Shown piece by piece: positions 1-7,047 of a stretch of DNA of 64,000 bases (the stretch's first letter is position 1; the number at the start of each line of letters is the position of its first letter). The notes beneath the pieces are model-generated. The model was not told the origin of the DNA, did not search any database, and worked only from the letters and a program-made list of their open reading frames with translations. The position numbers and the translations under genes are program-made. Source of the stretch: Methanocella_A sp049676595 (lineage in GTDB: Archaea; Halobacteriota; Methanocellia; Methanocellales; Methanocellaceae); NCBI RefSeq assembly GCF_049676595.1, contig NZ_CP187259.1, positions 3,162,001 to 3,226,000 on the forward strand. Reading direction: 5' to 3'.

Positions 1-147
1 ATCGCTGTTCGTGGAGAGTTCGGTGAACTGCACACCGTCGTGGAAAACGTGCCCTCCCGGTCGAACCCGAAGACCAGCTTCCTGGCTGCCCTTTCGGCCA
101 TCGCCACGTTGCGGCAGGTATGCGAGCCGCTGAAGATCGGTACCTGA
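1..147 (+). CDS. nadX: L-aspartate dehydrogenase, C-terminal fragment (5' end outside window)
   Basis: An open frame runs from the first base to a TGA at 145-147 and gives the last 48 residues of a protein. The tail contains ENVPSRSNPKTS, then LAALSAIATLRQ, and ends KIGT. I recognise this as the C-terminal pattern of the L-aspartate dehydrogenase family, which oxidises aspartate to iminoaspartate with NAD(P) and feeds quinolinate synthesis for NAD. The nucleotide-binding and catalytic part lies before the window, so the call rests on the tail alone. A gap of 200 nt with its own TATA-like element separates it from the next gene, so it is probably the end of a transcription unit. Confidence 0.6.
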   Translation: MAVRGEFGELHTVVENVPSRSNPKTSFLAALSAIATLRQVCEPLKIGT

Positions 148-273
148 CTCAGTACCACCATCCGGGCAGCAAGGGCACATCCCATATTACACTAACTTTT
201 TTCCGTTGCTATATATGGCGATAACAGCCATATCTTCTATTATGGGACCCATTCTGCTTTTATCGTGAGCACA

Positions 274-290
274 ATTTATATACTTATATA
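274..290 (+). promoter_or_regulatory. TATA-box region of the lipoprotein gene
   Basis: An AT-only stretch (tttatatacttatata) follows a purine-rich segment and lies about 60-70 nt before the ATG at 348. A start of transcription about 25 nt downstream would give a short leader that contains the AAGGAGG ribosome-binding site. Confidence 0.5.
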
Positions 291-347
291 AAAATCTCTT
301 AATGAAAATATAGTCGTAATTTAATTGCTTTCTAAGGAGGAGAATCT

Positions 348-734
348 ATGAAGAGTGGATACATTGCAATCGCCGTGCTGGCGATGATCGCGGCGGTCAC
401 GTTACTCAGCGGATGCACTAGCGGGCCCGGGATGAATGCGACAGTGACACCCAAAGTTGTGGCGACTGTGACGCCGACTGCGGTAGTTACCACCGTGCCC
501 ATGGCCGGTGACGTCGACGCCCAGAACATGAGCATGGACGCTACCGTCACCCCGTGGCCGGAAATAAGGAGCGGCAACAATACCAGCATCATCAACACTT
601 CCGAGGGCATGAGGGAAGTACCTAACGAGATGCTGGCCGGCGTCGCCAACAACACCACAGGGGCTCCAGTAGTCGGAGGGCCGATCGTTTCCCCGACGGC
701 AACGCCAGTCGTATCGCCTGCCGCAATGCCGTAA
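348..734 (+). CDS. Small secreted lipoprotein, function unknown
   Basis: A protein of 128 residues. Residues 1-23 form a signal peptide with a charged start (MKSG), a hydrophobic core and a lipobox LLSGC, so Cys23 is the likely lipidated residue and the mature protein is anchored to the outer face of the membrane. The rest is low complexity, rich in Thr, Val, Pro and Asn, with several N-x-S/T sequons (for example NATVT, NMSMD, NNTS, NNTTG). That is typical of an exposed, possibly glycosylated stalk rather than an enzyme. The start is fixed by a strong AAGGAGG seven nucleotides upstream. A hairpin terminator follows 40 nt after the stop, so it is monocistronic. No catalytic motif is visible. 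Confidence 0.85.
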   Translation: MKSGYIAIAVLAMIAAVTLLSGCTSGPGMNATVTPKVVATVTPTAVVTTVPMAGDVDAQNMSMDATVTPWPEIRSGNNTSIINTSEGMREVPNEMLAGVANNTTGAPVVGGPIVSPTATPVVSPAAMP

Positions 735-776
735 AGCCTGCCTTACCGGCAGAGAGCTGTTTAAAAAAAATCAAGT

Positions 777-801
777 ATCGCCCTTCCGGGCGATCTTTTT
801 T
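777..801 (+). terminator. Hairpin plus T-run terminator
   Basis: A perfect 7-bp stem (atcgccc / gggcgat) with a four-base loop is followed by CTTTTTT. It lies just after the lipoprotein gene and before the convergent helicase gene. A short direct repeat of cctaag follows at about 805-838. Confidence 0.75.
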
Positions 802-830
802 ACCCCCTTAAGCCTAACCTAAGCCTAAGC

Positions 831-3644
831 CTAAGCCCAGAACCGGCGGGTCCGCACGTAGTCCCGCTCGGCCTTGAGGATATCCCTGTAGAAGTCCTCT
901 TCATCCTCGCGCTGCCTGCCGATGACCCGGGCGGCAGACTCAGGGCCGAGCCCCCTCGACGCCAGGGCGATGACGGCGATGCGCCCGTGGGACAGCACCA
1001 GGTTGCCGTTGCGGTACACCCGCTTTACTTTCACCATTTCTGGCTCGCCGAGCTTATTCTTGGCCGCTTTCTTCACCAGGTCCGCTTCCTCCTTTTCCCA
1101 GGGCTTGAGCGCGGCGATCAGCCTCGAGTTGCACAGGGGACACACCGGGCGCTCTTCGACGTCCTTCACTTTCCTCTTTGAGGAAAACTGCTTACAGTTC
1201 AGGCAGAAGAGGATCACGTGGTCGTTCATGATCCGTTCCTTCAGCGCCAGCACGATCGATCGATCGGCGGACTCCGGCGCCATCAGCTCTCTGCCCCCGG
1301 TGAAGCCGGCGTCCCCGATAGGGCTCAGCCTGCCGGTCAGCACCTTGATCTCCCCGGATCTGATCATTTCCAGTACCTGCATGGCATCGTCGATGTCCAG
1401 CTTGTCGTGCAGGATCTCGTTGACCGCCTCTTCGTACATGGGGGTGCCTTCGAAGACGTTCAGCAGCTTGTCCATGCTGATGCGCTCGTAGTCGACGTCC
1501 CTGGACAGGGCGCCGAACTTGCGGGCGACGTGGACCATCTTCCACTTGAGCATCAGCGTGTTCTTCAGAGTCTTCTCGATGATGGGCTCCACGAAGATGG
1601 GCTGGATGTCGGCCAGCATTTTCGCTACGTCTGCTGCCCTGATGCGCTTGGGCAGCTCCAGCTTGATTCTGTACGGATCGATCTCCATGGCCACCCCGCT
1701 GCCGAACCGGGATGCGAGAAGGGCGGTGACGACTCTGCCCAGAGTCTCGTTGACCTTGTGGCCGAAGCACGCGTTGATCATGATCGTCCGTTCCTCTTCC
1801 TCCACCGTAATCAGCCGATCGGAAGGGACCGGGAAGTTACCCGCCACCTGCTTTTTGACGTACTGCACGTAAGACCTCGCGGTGACCTCGTCTGTCGGGT
1901 AAGTGGACGTCAGGTACCGGACCACTTCAGCCTCCGGCGAGCCGGCCATCTCGGCCACGGTCCGCCGGATGGCGCCTACTTCCATCGCCACTGAGTATGG
2001 CACAGGTATTTCTTCGCCGGTCCACGAGGGTACCTCGCCCTGAGGGTTCTCGATGGGCTCGACTCGGACCCGGTCTTCGGTGACTTCGACGATGCGCCAC
2101 ATATCGCCCTTGGTGATGAAGATGGCGCCGACGTCGGCGAAGTTGACGACGAAGGCCTCGTCCAGCGTGCCGATCATCCGCCCGGTGATCACGTCGAAGA
2201 CATCGAAGCGCTTCTCGTCCGGGATCATGGAGAGGTTCTCGTACATGTACGTGCGGGTTTTGACTTTCCGGCCGATGACGCCTTCGGGGCTCAGGAAGAT
2301 GAGGCGCTCCTCGACCAGCTGCTGGATGACCCGATCGAACTCCTTCCTCGTCAGCTGCGCGTACGGGTAAGCCCTGCGGGCCGTCTCGTAGACGTCGCTC
2401 GCACCTATATCCCCGTACTCCAGGGCCATGGCACAGATCTGGTTGGCCAGCGCATCGTACGACTTCTTGTACAGGTCGATGTTCTCGATCTGCCCGGCGG
2501 AGGCCCGGCGGCAGATCGCCCATGCCTCGGCGGAATCGTCCTCGTTGATAGTGATGATGGTGCCGCTGGAAGTCTCACCGATGCTGTGGCCCGCCCTTCC
2601 GACGCGCTGCAGCAGCCGGGAAACCTCACGGGGAGACATGTACTGGACGACGTGATCGATCTCGCCTATGTCGATGCCCAGCTCCATGGAGGAAGTGCAT
2701 ACTAAAGCGTTGACTTTGCCGTCCTTGAACGAGTCCTCAGCCTCTATGCGGGCCTCCTTGGATAGAGAGCCATGATGAACCGCGATCGTTTCCCCGATCT
2801 TCTTGAACCGGGCCCCGATCGCCTCGGCCGACTGCCGGGTGTTGACGAACATCAGCGTGGAGCGGTTCCGCTTGATGATGTCGATCATAGTCCGGACCTG
2901 GGCGGCGATGTCCGGGTCGGTAAGAAGCCGCTTAGACAGAGGCTTGTCGCTGTCGATGGTCTCAGGGTAGGTCACGTGGAAATCGAGGGACTTGGCCAGC
3001 GCGACCTGGACGATCTGCGCTTCCCTGTCGGTGCCCGCCAGGAATTTCGCGACTTCCTGCGGGGTGCCCACTGTGGCAGACAGGCCGACTCTCCGGAACT
3101 CGGTGTAGCGGCCCAGCCTTTCGAGGGCGATGGCCATCTGAGTACCTCTCTTCGAGGAGGCCAGCTCGTGCACTTCGTCGACGATGACCATGGCGAGGCC
3201 TTTGAGGTTCTCCCTCATCCGGCTGCCCATCAGCATCGCCTGCACCGTCTCCGGCGTCGTGATCAGGATGTCGGGCGGCTTCAGCGCCTGCTTCCGCCGC
3301 TCATGAGTGGTAGTATCGCCGTGCCTCACGTCGATGTTTAAATTAAGACGGTGGCCCCACCACTTCATCCTCTTCATCATGTCCCTGTTAAGCGCCCGCA
3401 GCGGCGTGATATATAGAATCTTAATGCCGTCCCGGCTGTCTGCGCCCATCCCCAACAGCAGGTCGAACGCCGGCAGCAGGGCTGACTCCGTCTTGCCCGT
3501 GCCCGTCGGCGCAATTAAAAGAACGTGGCCCCCGCTCAAAATTGCAGGAAGAGCCTTCTGCTGCGTCCCCGTCGGCTCGGTCATTCCCAGCTCGGAGAGC
3601 GCGTCCCGTATACGGGTATCTAACAACTCAAAAACATTACCCAT
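831..3644 (-). CDS. lhr: Large ATP-dependent helicase of the Lhr type
   Basis: A superfamily 2 helicase of 937 residues from the chosen start. Walker A is APTGTGKT (about residues 45-52), the DEAD-box equivalent is DEVH (156-159), then LSATVG (188-193) and a motif VI of the form QRVGRAGH. The protein is much longer than simple DEAD-box helicases, which is typical of Lhr proteins that unwind DNA or RNA-DNA hybrids during repair. Near the C-terminus two CxxC pairs (CLNC and CPLC, about 25 residues apart) could bind zinc. The frame is open upstream to 3743, but those extra 33 residues come from the repeat-rich sequence. The ATG at 3644 starts exactly at the family-like MGNVFELLDTRI, so I chose it. 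No strong SD is visible. Confidence 0.9.
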   Translation of the reverse strand: MGNVFELLDTRIRDALSELGMTEPTGTQQKALPAILSGGHVLLIAPTGTGKTESALLPAFDLLLGMGADSRDGIKILYITPLRALNRDMMKRMKWWGHRLNLNIDVRHGDTTTHERRKQALKPPDILITTPETVQAMLMGSRMRENLKGLAMVIVDEVHELASSKRGTQMAIALERLGRYTEFRRVGLSATVGTPQEVAKFLAGTDREAQIVQVALAKSLDFHVTYPETIDSDKPLSKRLLTDPDIAAQVRTMIDIIKRNRSTLMFVNTRQSAEAIGARFKKIGETIAVHHGSLSKEARIEAEDSFKDGKVNALVCTSSMELGIDIGEIDHVVQYMSPREVSRLLQRVGRAGHSIGETSSGTIITINEDDSAEAWAICRRASAGQIENIDLYKKSYDALANQICAMALEYGDIGASDVYETARRAYPYAQLTRKEFDRVIQQLVEERLIFLSPEGVIGRKVKTRTYMYENLSMIPDEKRFDVFDVITGRMIGTLDEAFVVNFADVGAIFITKGDMWRIVEVTEDRVRVEPIENPQGEVPSWTGEEIPVPYSVAMEVGAIRRTVAEMAGSPEAEVVRYLTSTYPTDEVTARSYVQYVKKQVAGNFPVPSDRLITVEEEERTIMINACFGHKVNETLGRVVTALLASRFGSGVAMEIDPYRIKLELPKRIRAADVAKMLADIQPIFVEPIIEKTLKNTLMLKWKMVHVARKFGALSRDVDYERISMDKLLNVFEGTPMYEEAVNEILHDKLDIDDAMQVLEMIRSGEIKVLTGRLSPIGDAGFTGGRELMAPESADRSIVLALKERIMNDHVILFCLNCKQFSSKRKVKDVEERPVCPLCNSRLIAALKPWEKEEADLVKKAAKNKLGEPEMVKVKRVYRNGNLVLSHGRIAVIALASRGLGPESAARVIGRQREDEEDFYRDILKAERDYVRTRRFWA

Positions 3645-3730
3645 CTTTGCGGAGGTAAGGATGGTCGCATACCATTTAGCCTTTCTGGTTCCTGATGGAA
3701 CAGAGTGCAGTATGCCGATTTTAAAAATAA

Positions 3731-4260
3731 GCCACGGCGGCACGGCTTATCATTCTGACAGCTGGAAATCAAATGTTCTAACCACGGCGGCACAGCGACA
3801 CAGAGACATATTGGTATCAATATTACCGAAAGAAAAACTAGAACCACGGCGGCACAGCGACACAGAGACAATGGCGAACCAGTAAAACTGAACTCTTTTT
3901 TAGATCCACGGCGACACGGAGACAGCCCCTTAACCAAAAACGGTTTACTGGCCAGGTGTTTCAGTCGGTATATCATTATGATCTCATGACCGATAAACTA
4001 CTTTCTGTAGGGATTCCTGGTTTCTCAAGCATAGTAACAATAGAAGGGTTGTCTCTGTGCCGTCAGCCCGCCGTGCCGCCGTGAACCAATAAAAAAGGAG
4101 CCCTGTTAGTCAGGTACAAATTGTCTCCGTGCCGCCGTGCCGCCGTGGTTCAAATAACCATCCTGCCATCGTTTCTCGAATTGTCTCCGTGCCGCCGTGC
4201 CGCCGTGATTAGAACATCTGCTCCGTAGTTGCCAGGGTAAGGAGCCGTGCCGCTGTGGTT
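3731..4260. repeat. Inverted array of ccacggcggcac(a/g) repeats; no gene in the 600-nt gap
   Basis: The interval between the helicase start and the BtrH-like stop holds no convincing gene. Four copies of a unit beginning ccacggcggcac and continuing with gcgacacagagaca lie in one orientation near 3731, 3780, 3842 and 3906. Four copies lie in the opposite orientation near 4050-4085, 4121-4150, 4181-4210 and 4243-4260. The array is therefore a large interrupted palindrome centred near 3990. Open frames here translate to CVAVPPWL-like repeats and are artefacts. Confidence 0.85.
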
Positions 4261-5276
4261 TACCTGCGGCGGCAGCAGAGGTTGGCCGCGGTCATCAGAG
4301 AAACTTGCAGCTCATGCTCCCGGGCGGCGATGATCTGGAGGATGTCGGCGGCCTCGGTCAGGGCAGAGCACCCGCAGGGGACTTCGGCCAGCACTTTGGC
4401 GGCCTGAGACCACATGGTGCCTACTCTGCTGTAGCCGTCTGCGGTTTCGGCGAGGCTGTCGAGGCCGAGATTTTTGGCTGCGTAACTGAGGAAGTCTGCG
4501 TAGAGGTAGCGGAAGCAGCTGCCGCCTGTGCCGGGGCCGGCGATGGCGTTGTAGAGGATCTTGCAGGCATCGTCGAGCTCTTTTTTACTGTACTTTTCTT
4601 CCCACCGGTACATACAATTGGCGAGATAGTAGATGCCACCTACGCCGCAGTTTCGGACCGGGGCGTTGAGCATTTCCATGGTGTTGCGGCCGATGGCGCC
4701 CATCACGAGCTTGCCATCTATGTTAATTTCAGAAGGAATGTCGAACCTGAACCACCGGTGCCTGGTCGGGAACGGGCGGTGAGCCGATGCCCTGGCCTCG
4801 GCCAGTTCGGCCAGCGGGATCTCCAGCAGGCTGTCCCGCATGTGATCTGCGATATGCGCAGTGCCTGCTTCATCGTCGATGCCTGCGACCACAAGGGAGT
4901 ATGCGCCGAAGTGTGAAGAGCTACGCAAGTACTTGAGGTAGTACTGATCTGCGTGCAGCATCACCGGCCGGCCTTCTGCCAGCATCGATGCCAGCGTCTC
5001 CTGGGCTCTGCGCGGGCTTGCAGATGTGGAAATCTTCAGGTCGCAGCCCAGCAGCCGGCACGCCCGCTGGTCGATCTCCAGTACACCCGTTCTCCCTGAG
5101 GCCACAGGAGGCTTGCCATCTTTGCCATCGCGATAATAAAACCCGATTCCTTCACCGATCCCGAAGAAGAACGGTTCGGGAAAACCATAGCCGGCGTGTG
5201 CGAAGACGTCCCGCAGGGACGAGGTATCGCAGTGCAGGCCCTTCTCGTGGGAGAAGTCTTCCAGGATTTTTTTCAT
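4260..5276 (-). CDS. BtrH N-terminal-domain / DUF4872-like protein
   Basis: About 338 residues from the ATG at 5276. A TTG at 5315 is in frame but adds residues unlike the family. The N-terminal part KGLHCDTSSLRDVF followed by FGIGEGIGFYY matches the butirosin biosynthesis protein H N-terminal domain. In that papain-like acyltransferase/peptidase fold, a Cys near the N-terminus (here Cys16) is the nucleophile. The C-terminal half resembles the DUF4872 region that usually accompanies it. In BtrH the domain transfers an acyl chain from a carrier protein; no carrier protein or antibiotic genes are nearby, so the substrate here is unknown. It is transcribed divergently from the small acidic gene at 5408, with a perfect palindrome between them. 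Confidence 0.7.
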   Translation of the reverse strand: MKKILEDFSHEKGLHCDTSSLRDVFAHAGYGFPEPFFFGIGEGIGFYYRDGKDGKPPVASGRTGVLEIDQRACRLLGCDLKISTSASPRRAQETLASMLAEGRPVMLHADQYYLKYLRSSSHFGAYSLVVAGIDDEAGTAHIADHMRDSLLEIPLAELAEARASAHRPFPTRHRWFRFDIPSEINIDGKLVMGAIGRNTMEMLNAPVRNCGVGGIYYLANCMYRWEEKYSKKELDDACKILYNAIAGPGTGGSCFRYLYADFLSYAAKNLGLDSLAETADGYSRVGTMWSQAAKVLAEVPCGCSALTEAADILQIIAAREHELQVSLMTAANLCCRRR

Positions 5277-5380
5277 GGCTATACTCTTGACGTTCCAGAA
5301 GTTAAATCTTGGCAAGTTCCCCGGCCGGTTGCCCCACAGTACTGGGAATATAGCCCCCTGGCGGTTTCCGGCCGATAAAA

Positions 5381-5400
5381 TTATATAATAGGCCTATTAT
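5381..5400. promoter_or_regulatory. TATA element and 16-bp perfect palindrome between divergent genes
   Basis: Positions 5385-5400 read as a perfect 16-bp palindrome (ataatagg/cctattat), overlapping an AT-rich TATA-like element (ttatataa, 5381-5388). The rightward gene starts at 5408, about 25 nt from the centre of the TATA element, so it would be leaderless. The leftward gene starts at 5276. The palindrome is well placed to bind a dimeric regulator of both. Confidence 0.5.
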
Positions 5401-5407
5401 TTTTAGT

Positions 5408-5710
5408 ATGGCTTCAGGCATGCGAAGGCCGGTCGCCAAAAAGGCTTTAAACTACAACCTATACAGCACCACGGACGGTGATTTTCACTTGTACATTCCG
5501 CTCGCAGTCCACAAGAACGAACTGGTTGTCATCGACAGTATGGAAGCGTTTTCCCACTACTTCTGCCTGGCCAAGAAACAGAAGATGACCCCGCTGGCGT
5601 CTGAGGCCGCCGTCGCCAGAGGAGGCGACGAGGACGTGGAAGAAGAGGGCAGAGAATTCTTCGACGAGGCCGTCGAGGTCGCTGCTGGAGATGACGAAGA
5701 CGTATTGTAG
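5408..5710 (+). CDS. Small acidic protein of unknown function
   Basis: A protein of 100 residues that I do not recognise. The first 60 residues are mixed alpha/beta in character (NYNLYSTTDGDFHLYIPL). The last 35 are strongly acidic (EDVEEEGREFF, GDDEDVL), like a flexible tail. The TATA element about 25 nt upstream and the lack of an SD point to a leaderless mRNA. A second ATG four codons in is possible. The last codons and stop (TTG TAG GGCC) form the outer edge of a long inverted repeat shared with the convergent gene that ends at 6009. Confidence 0.55.
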   Translation: MASGMRRPVAKKALNYNLYSTTDGDFHLYIPLAVHKNELVVIDSMEAFSHYFCLAKKQKMTPLASEAAVARGGDEDVEEEGREFFDEAVEVAAGDDEDVL

Positions 5711-6014
5711 GGCCGAAGGCCCCCTTTAGAGCCTTCGGCTCTGGCTGTCCCGACGTTTAAAGGAAGGATCGCGGTAGCCCCAACAAAGAGAGGGAGATAA
5801 GCCCGGTTGTGCTGGCATATGAATATGATCTGCGCAACCGCTTTTTAAACAAAATAGATTTTTTATACCATACTAACTCTTGTCGACAGGTCATTGGCGT
5901 CACCCTGCATATTCACGCAGAGCGTACGCCAGATATGAATGTATATACCATTTATTGGGCTATCCGCGATCCTTCCTTTAAACGTCGGGTGAACCAGAGC
6001 CGAAGGCCCTACAA
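5705..6014. repeat. Long inverted repeat joining two convergent genes
   Basis: The left arm (about 5705-5782) and right arm (about 5956-6014) are inverted copies sharing gtttaaaggaaggatcgcgg and flanking sequence. The left arm carries an extra stretch of about 20 nt. Both arms start inside the last codon and TAG stop of the flanking gene, so the two unrelated genes end with the same sequence. The 170 nt between the arms has no credible gene; the 124-codon open frame there crosses both arms. It could be a miniature transposon-like element or a transcript-end hairpin. Confidence 0.8.
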
Positions 6015-6224
6015 TTTTTTAACTTCGTTGATCTTCTGCTGTTTAAACAGGTACGAGAAGAACAGCGATCCCGCCACTATTACCACCGATGCCGCAACGA
6101 TGAAGACGAGGACCAGGTACTGCTGGTCGTTGATGGCCGATACTATAGCGCCGATCATGAGTAGTGCGGCTAAGGCTACGTAGGCAGCCTTGACATACCA
6201 GATGTTGAGCTTGGTGAGATCCAT
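6009..6224 (-). CDS. Small two-helix membrane protein
   Basis: A protein of 71 residues starting MDLTKLNIWYVK. The start is set by the SD AGAGGTAA six nucleotides upstream; the longer open frame has no such site. Two hydrophobic segments (about residues 11-31 and 37-59) and a charged tail (KQQKINEVKKL) suggest two transmembrane helices with the C-terminus in the cytoplasm. It begins 4 nt after the purE stop, and its SD overlaps the last purE codons, so the two are co-transcribed and probably translationally coupled. No known family was recognised. Confidence 0.75.
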   Translation of the reverse strand: MDLTKLNIWYVKAAYVALAALLMIGAIVSAINDQQYLVLVFIVAASVVIVAGSLFFSYLFKQQKINEVKKL

Positions 6225-6228
6225 GAAA

Positions 6229-6618
6229 TTACCTCTGTAAGATGCGGATGGCGAGGTGTGCGGCGTTGTCACCGTTGTCGATGCCGACGCAGGCGACCGG
6301 GACGCCTTTGGGCATCTGGACTATGGAGAGGAGCGCGTCCAGCCCGCCGAGCTTGGCGGAGACCGGGACGCCGATGACCGGCTTTTTGGTCCTGGCCGCT
6401 ACGACGCCGGGCAACGCTGCCGCCAGGCCTGCGATCGTGATGAAGACCTTTGCATCGCTTCCCTTGACGTAAGCGTCGAGCTCGTCGGGGTTGCGATGGG
6501 CCGAGAGCACTTGCAGGTCGTACGAAACGTTGTTTTTGGCGAGAACCTCGATCGCCTTGTCCGCGATCGGGCGGTCAGATGCTGAACCGAGAATGACTGC
6601 GACGTCCACCATAGGCAT
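6229..6618 (-). CDS. purE: PurE, 5-(carboxyamino)imidazole ribonucleotide mutase / AIR carboxylase
   Basis: Short archaeal PurE of 129 residues (bacterial forms are about 160). The phosphate- and substrate-binding motifs are GSASDRP near the N-terminus, SAHRNP in the middle and the glycine/alanine-rich GLAAALPGVVAA. It carries the carboxylation step that makes CAIR in de novo purine synthesis in the cytoplasm. A TATA box (6641-6650 on the minus strand) sits about 27 nt before the ATG and no SD is present, so the mRNA is likely leaderless; ATG 6612 is an alternative start. It is the first gene of a two-gene unit with the small membrane protein. Confidence 0.93.
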   Translation of the reverse strand: MPMVDVAVILGSASDRPIADKAIEVLAKNNVSYDLQVLSAHRNPDELDAYVKGSDAKVFITIAGLAAALPGVVAARTKKPVIGVPVSAKLGGLDALLSIVQMPKGVPVACVGIDNGDNAAHLAIRILQR

Positions 6619-6640
6619 CAGAGTGTGATTGTGTAAACGT

Positions 6641-6650
6641 GTATATAAAG
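6641..6650 (-). promoter_or_regulatory. TATA box of purE
   Basis: On the minus strand the sequence reads ctttatatac. The expected start of transcription about 25 nt downstream falls within 2-3 nt of the purE ATG at 6618. Confidence 0.65.
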
Positions 6651-6687
6651 ATCACAGATGGGAGTTTAAAAATGAGTGGGCGCCCGG

Positions 6688-6840
6688 CTATACGTTGGGC
6701 GCATACTCTTTGAATTTCTTGTAGGATAACAGGAGGTCCAGCGGGTGTGCCTGCCGGATATCCTCGAGAAGCCGGTAGAAGGCTTCTTTGTCCTTTTCCT
6801 TGAGCTTAACAAGCCTGTGGATCTCTTCGGTGGTTAACAT
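6688..6840 (-). CDS. Small conserved-looking hypothetical protein
   Basis: About 50 residues starting MLTTEEIHRLVKLKEKD and ending KFKEYAPNV. It is highly charged and predicted to be mostly helical. The ATG at 6840 has a GAGG 7-11 nt upstream. The longer frame to 6903 reads through an 8-bp inverted repeat and gives unlikely residues (MMYRYVMHRY). I do not recognise the family. It stands alone between purE and the divergent dehydratase gene. Confidence 0.55.
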   Translation of the reverse strand: MLTTEEIHRLVKLKEKDKEAFYRLLEDIRQAHPLDLLLSYKKFKEYAPNV

Positions 6841-6871
6841 GCTCAAGCCTCGACAGTAGATGCGCTGTGTC

Positions 6872-6900
6872 ATGTATCGATGCATAACGTAGCGATACAT
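6872..6900. repeat. 8-bp inverted repeat upstream of the small gene
   Basis: ATGTATCG (6872-6879) and CGATACAT (6893-6900) are perfect inverted copies separated by 13 nt. They lie 30-60 nt before the start at 6840, which would suit an operator or an mRNA hairpin. Confidence 0.55.
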
Positions 6901-7047
6901 CAATCAGCAAAAGCAATATCTTGGATATGGTACTTAAATCTTTTCCTAATATTTCCAAAAAATTGCCATTTATCGATATATTGTTGAATTTATTTTATCG
7001 CACCCACGTGCGCCACCTAAATAAATATATAAGTTAATTTATTATTT

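Noticed and set aside
831..3743. Longer helicase with 33 extra N-terminal residues
   Set aside because: The extra part is coded by repeat-region DNA and lacks an SD; the ATG at 3644 matches the expected family start.
3620..3976. 118-codon minus-strand frame with LCVAVPPWL-type repeats
   Set aside because: It is a translation of the ccacggcggcac repeat array, without a start signal or family resemblance.
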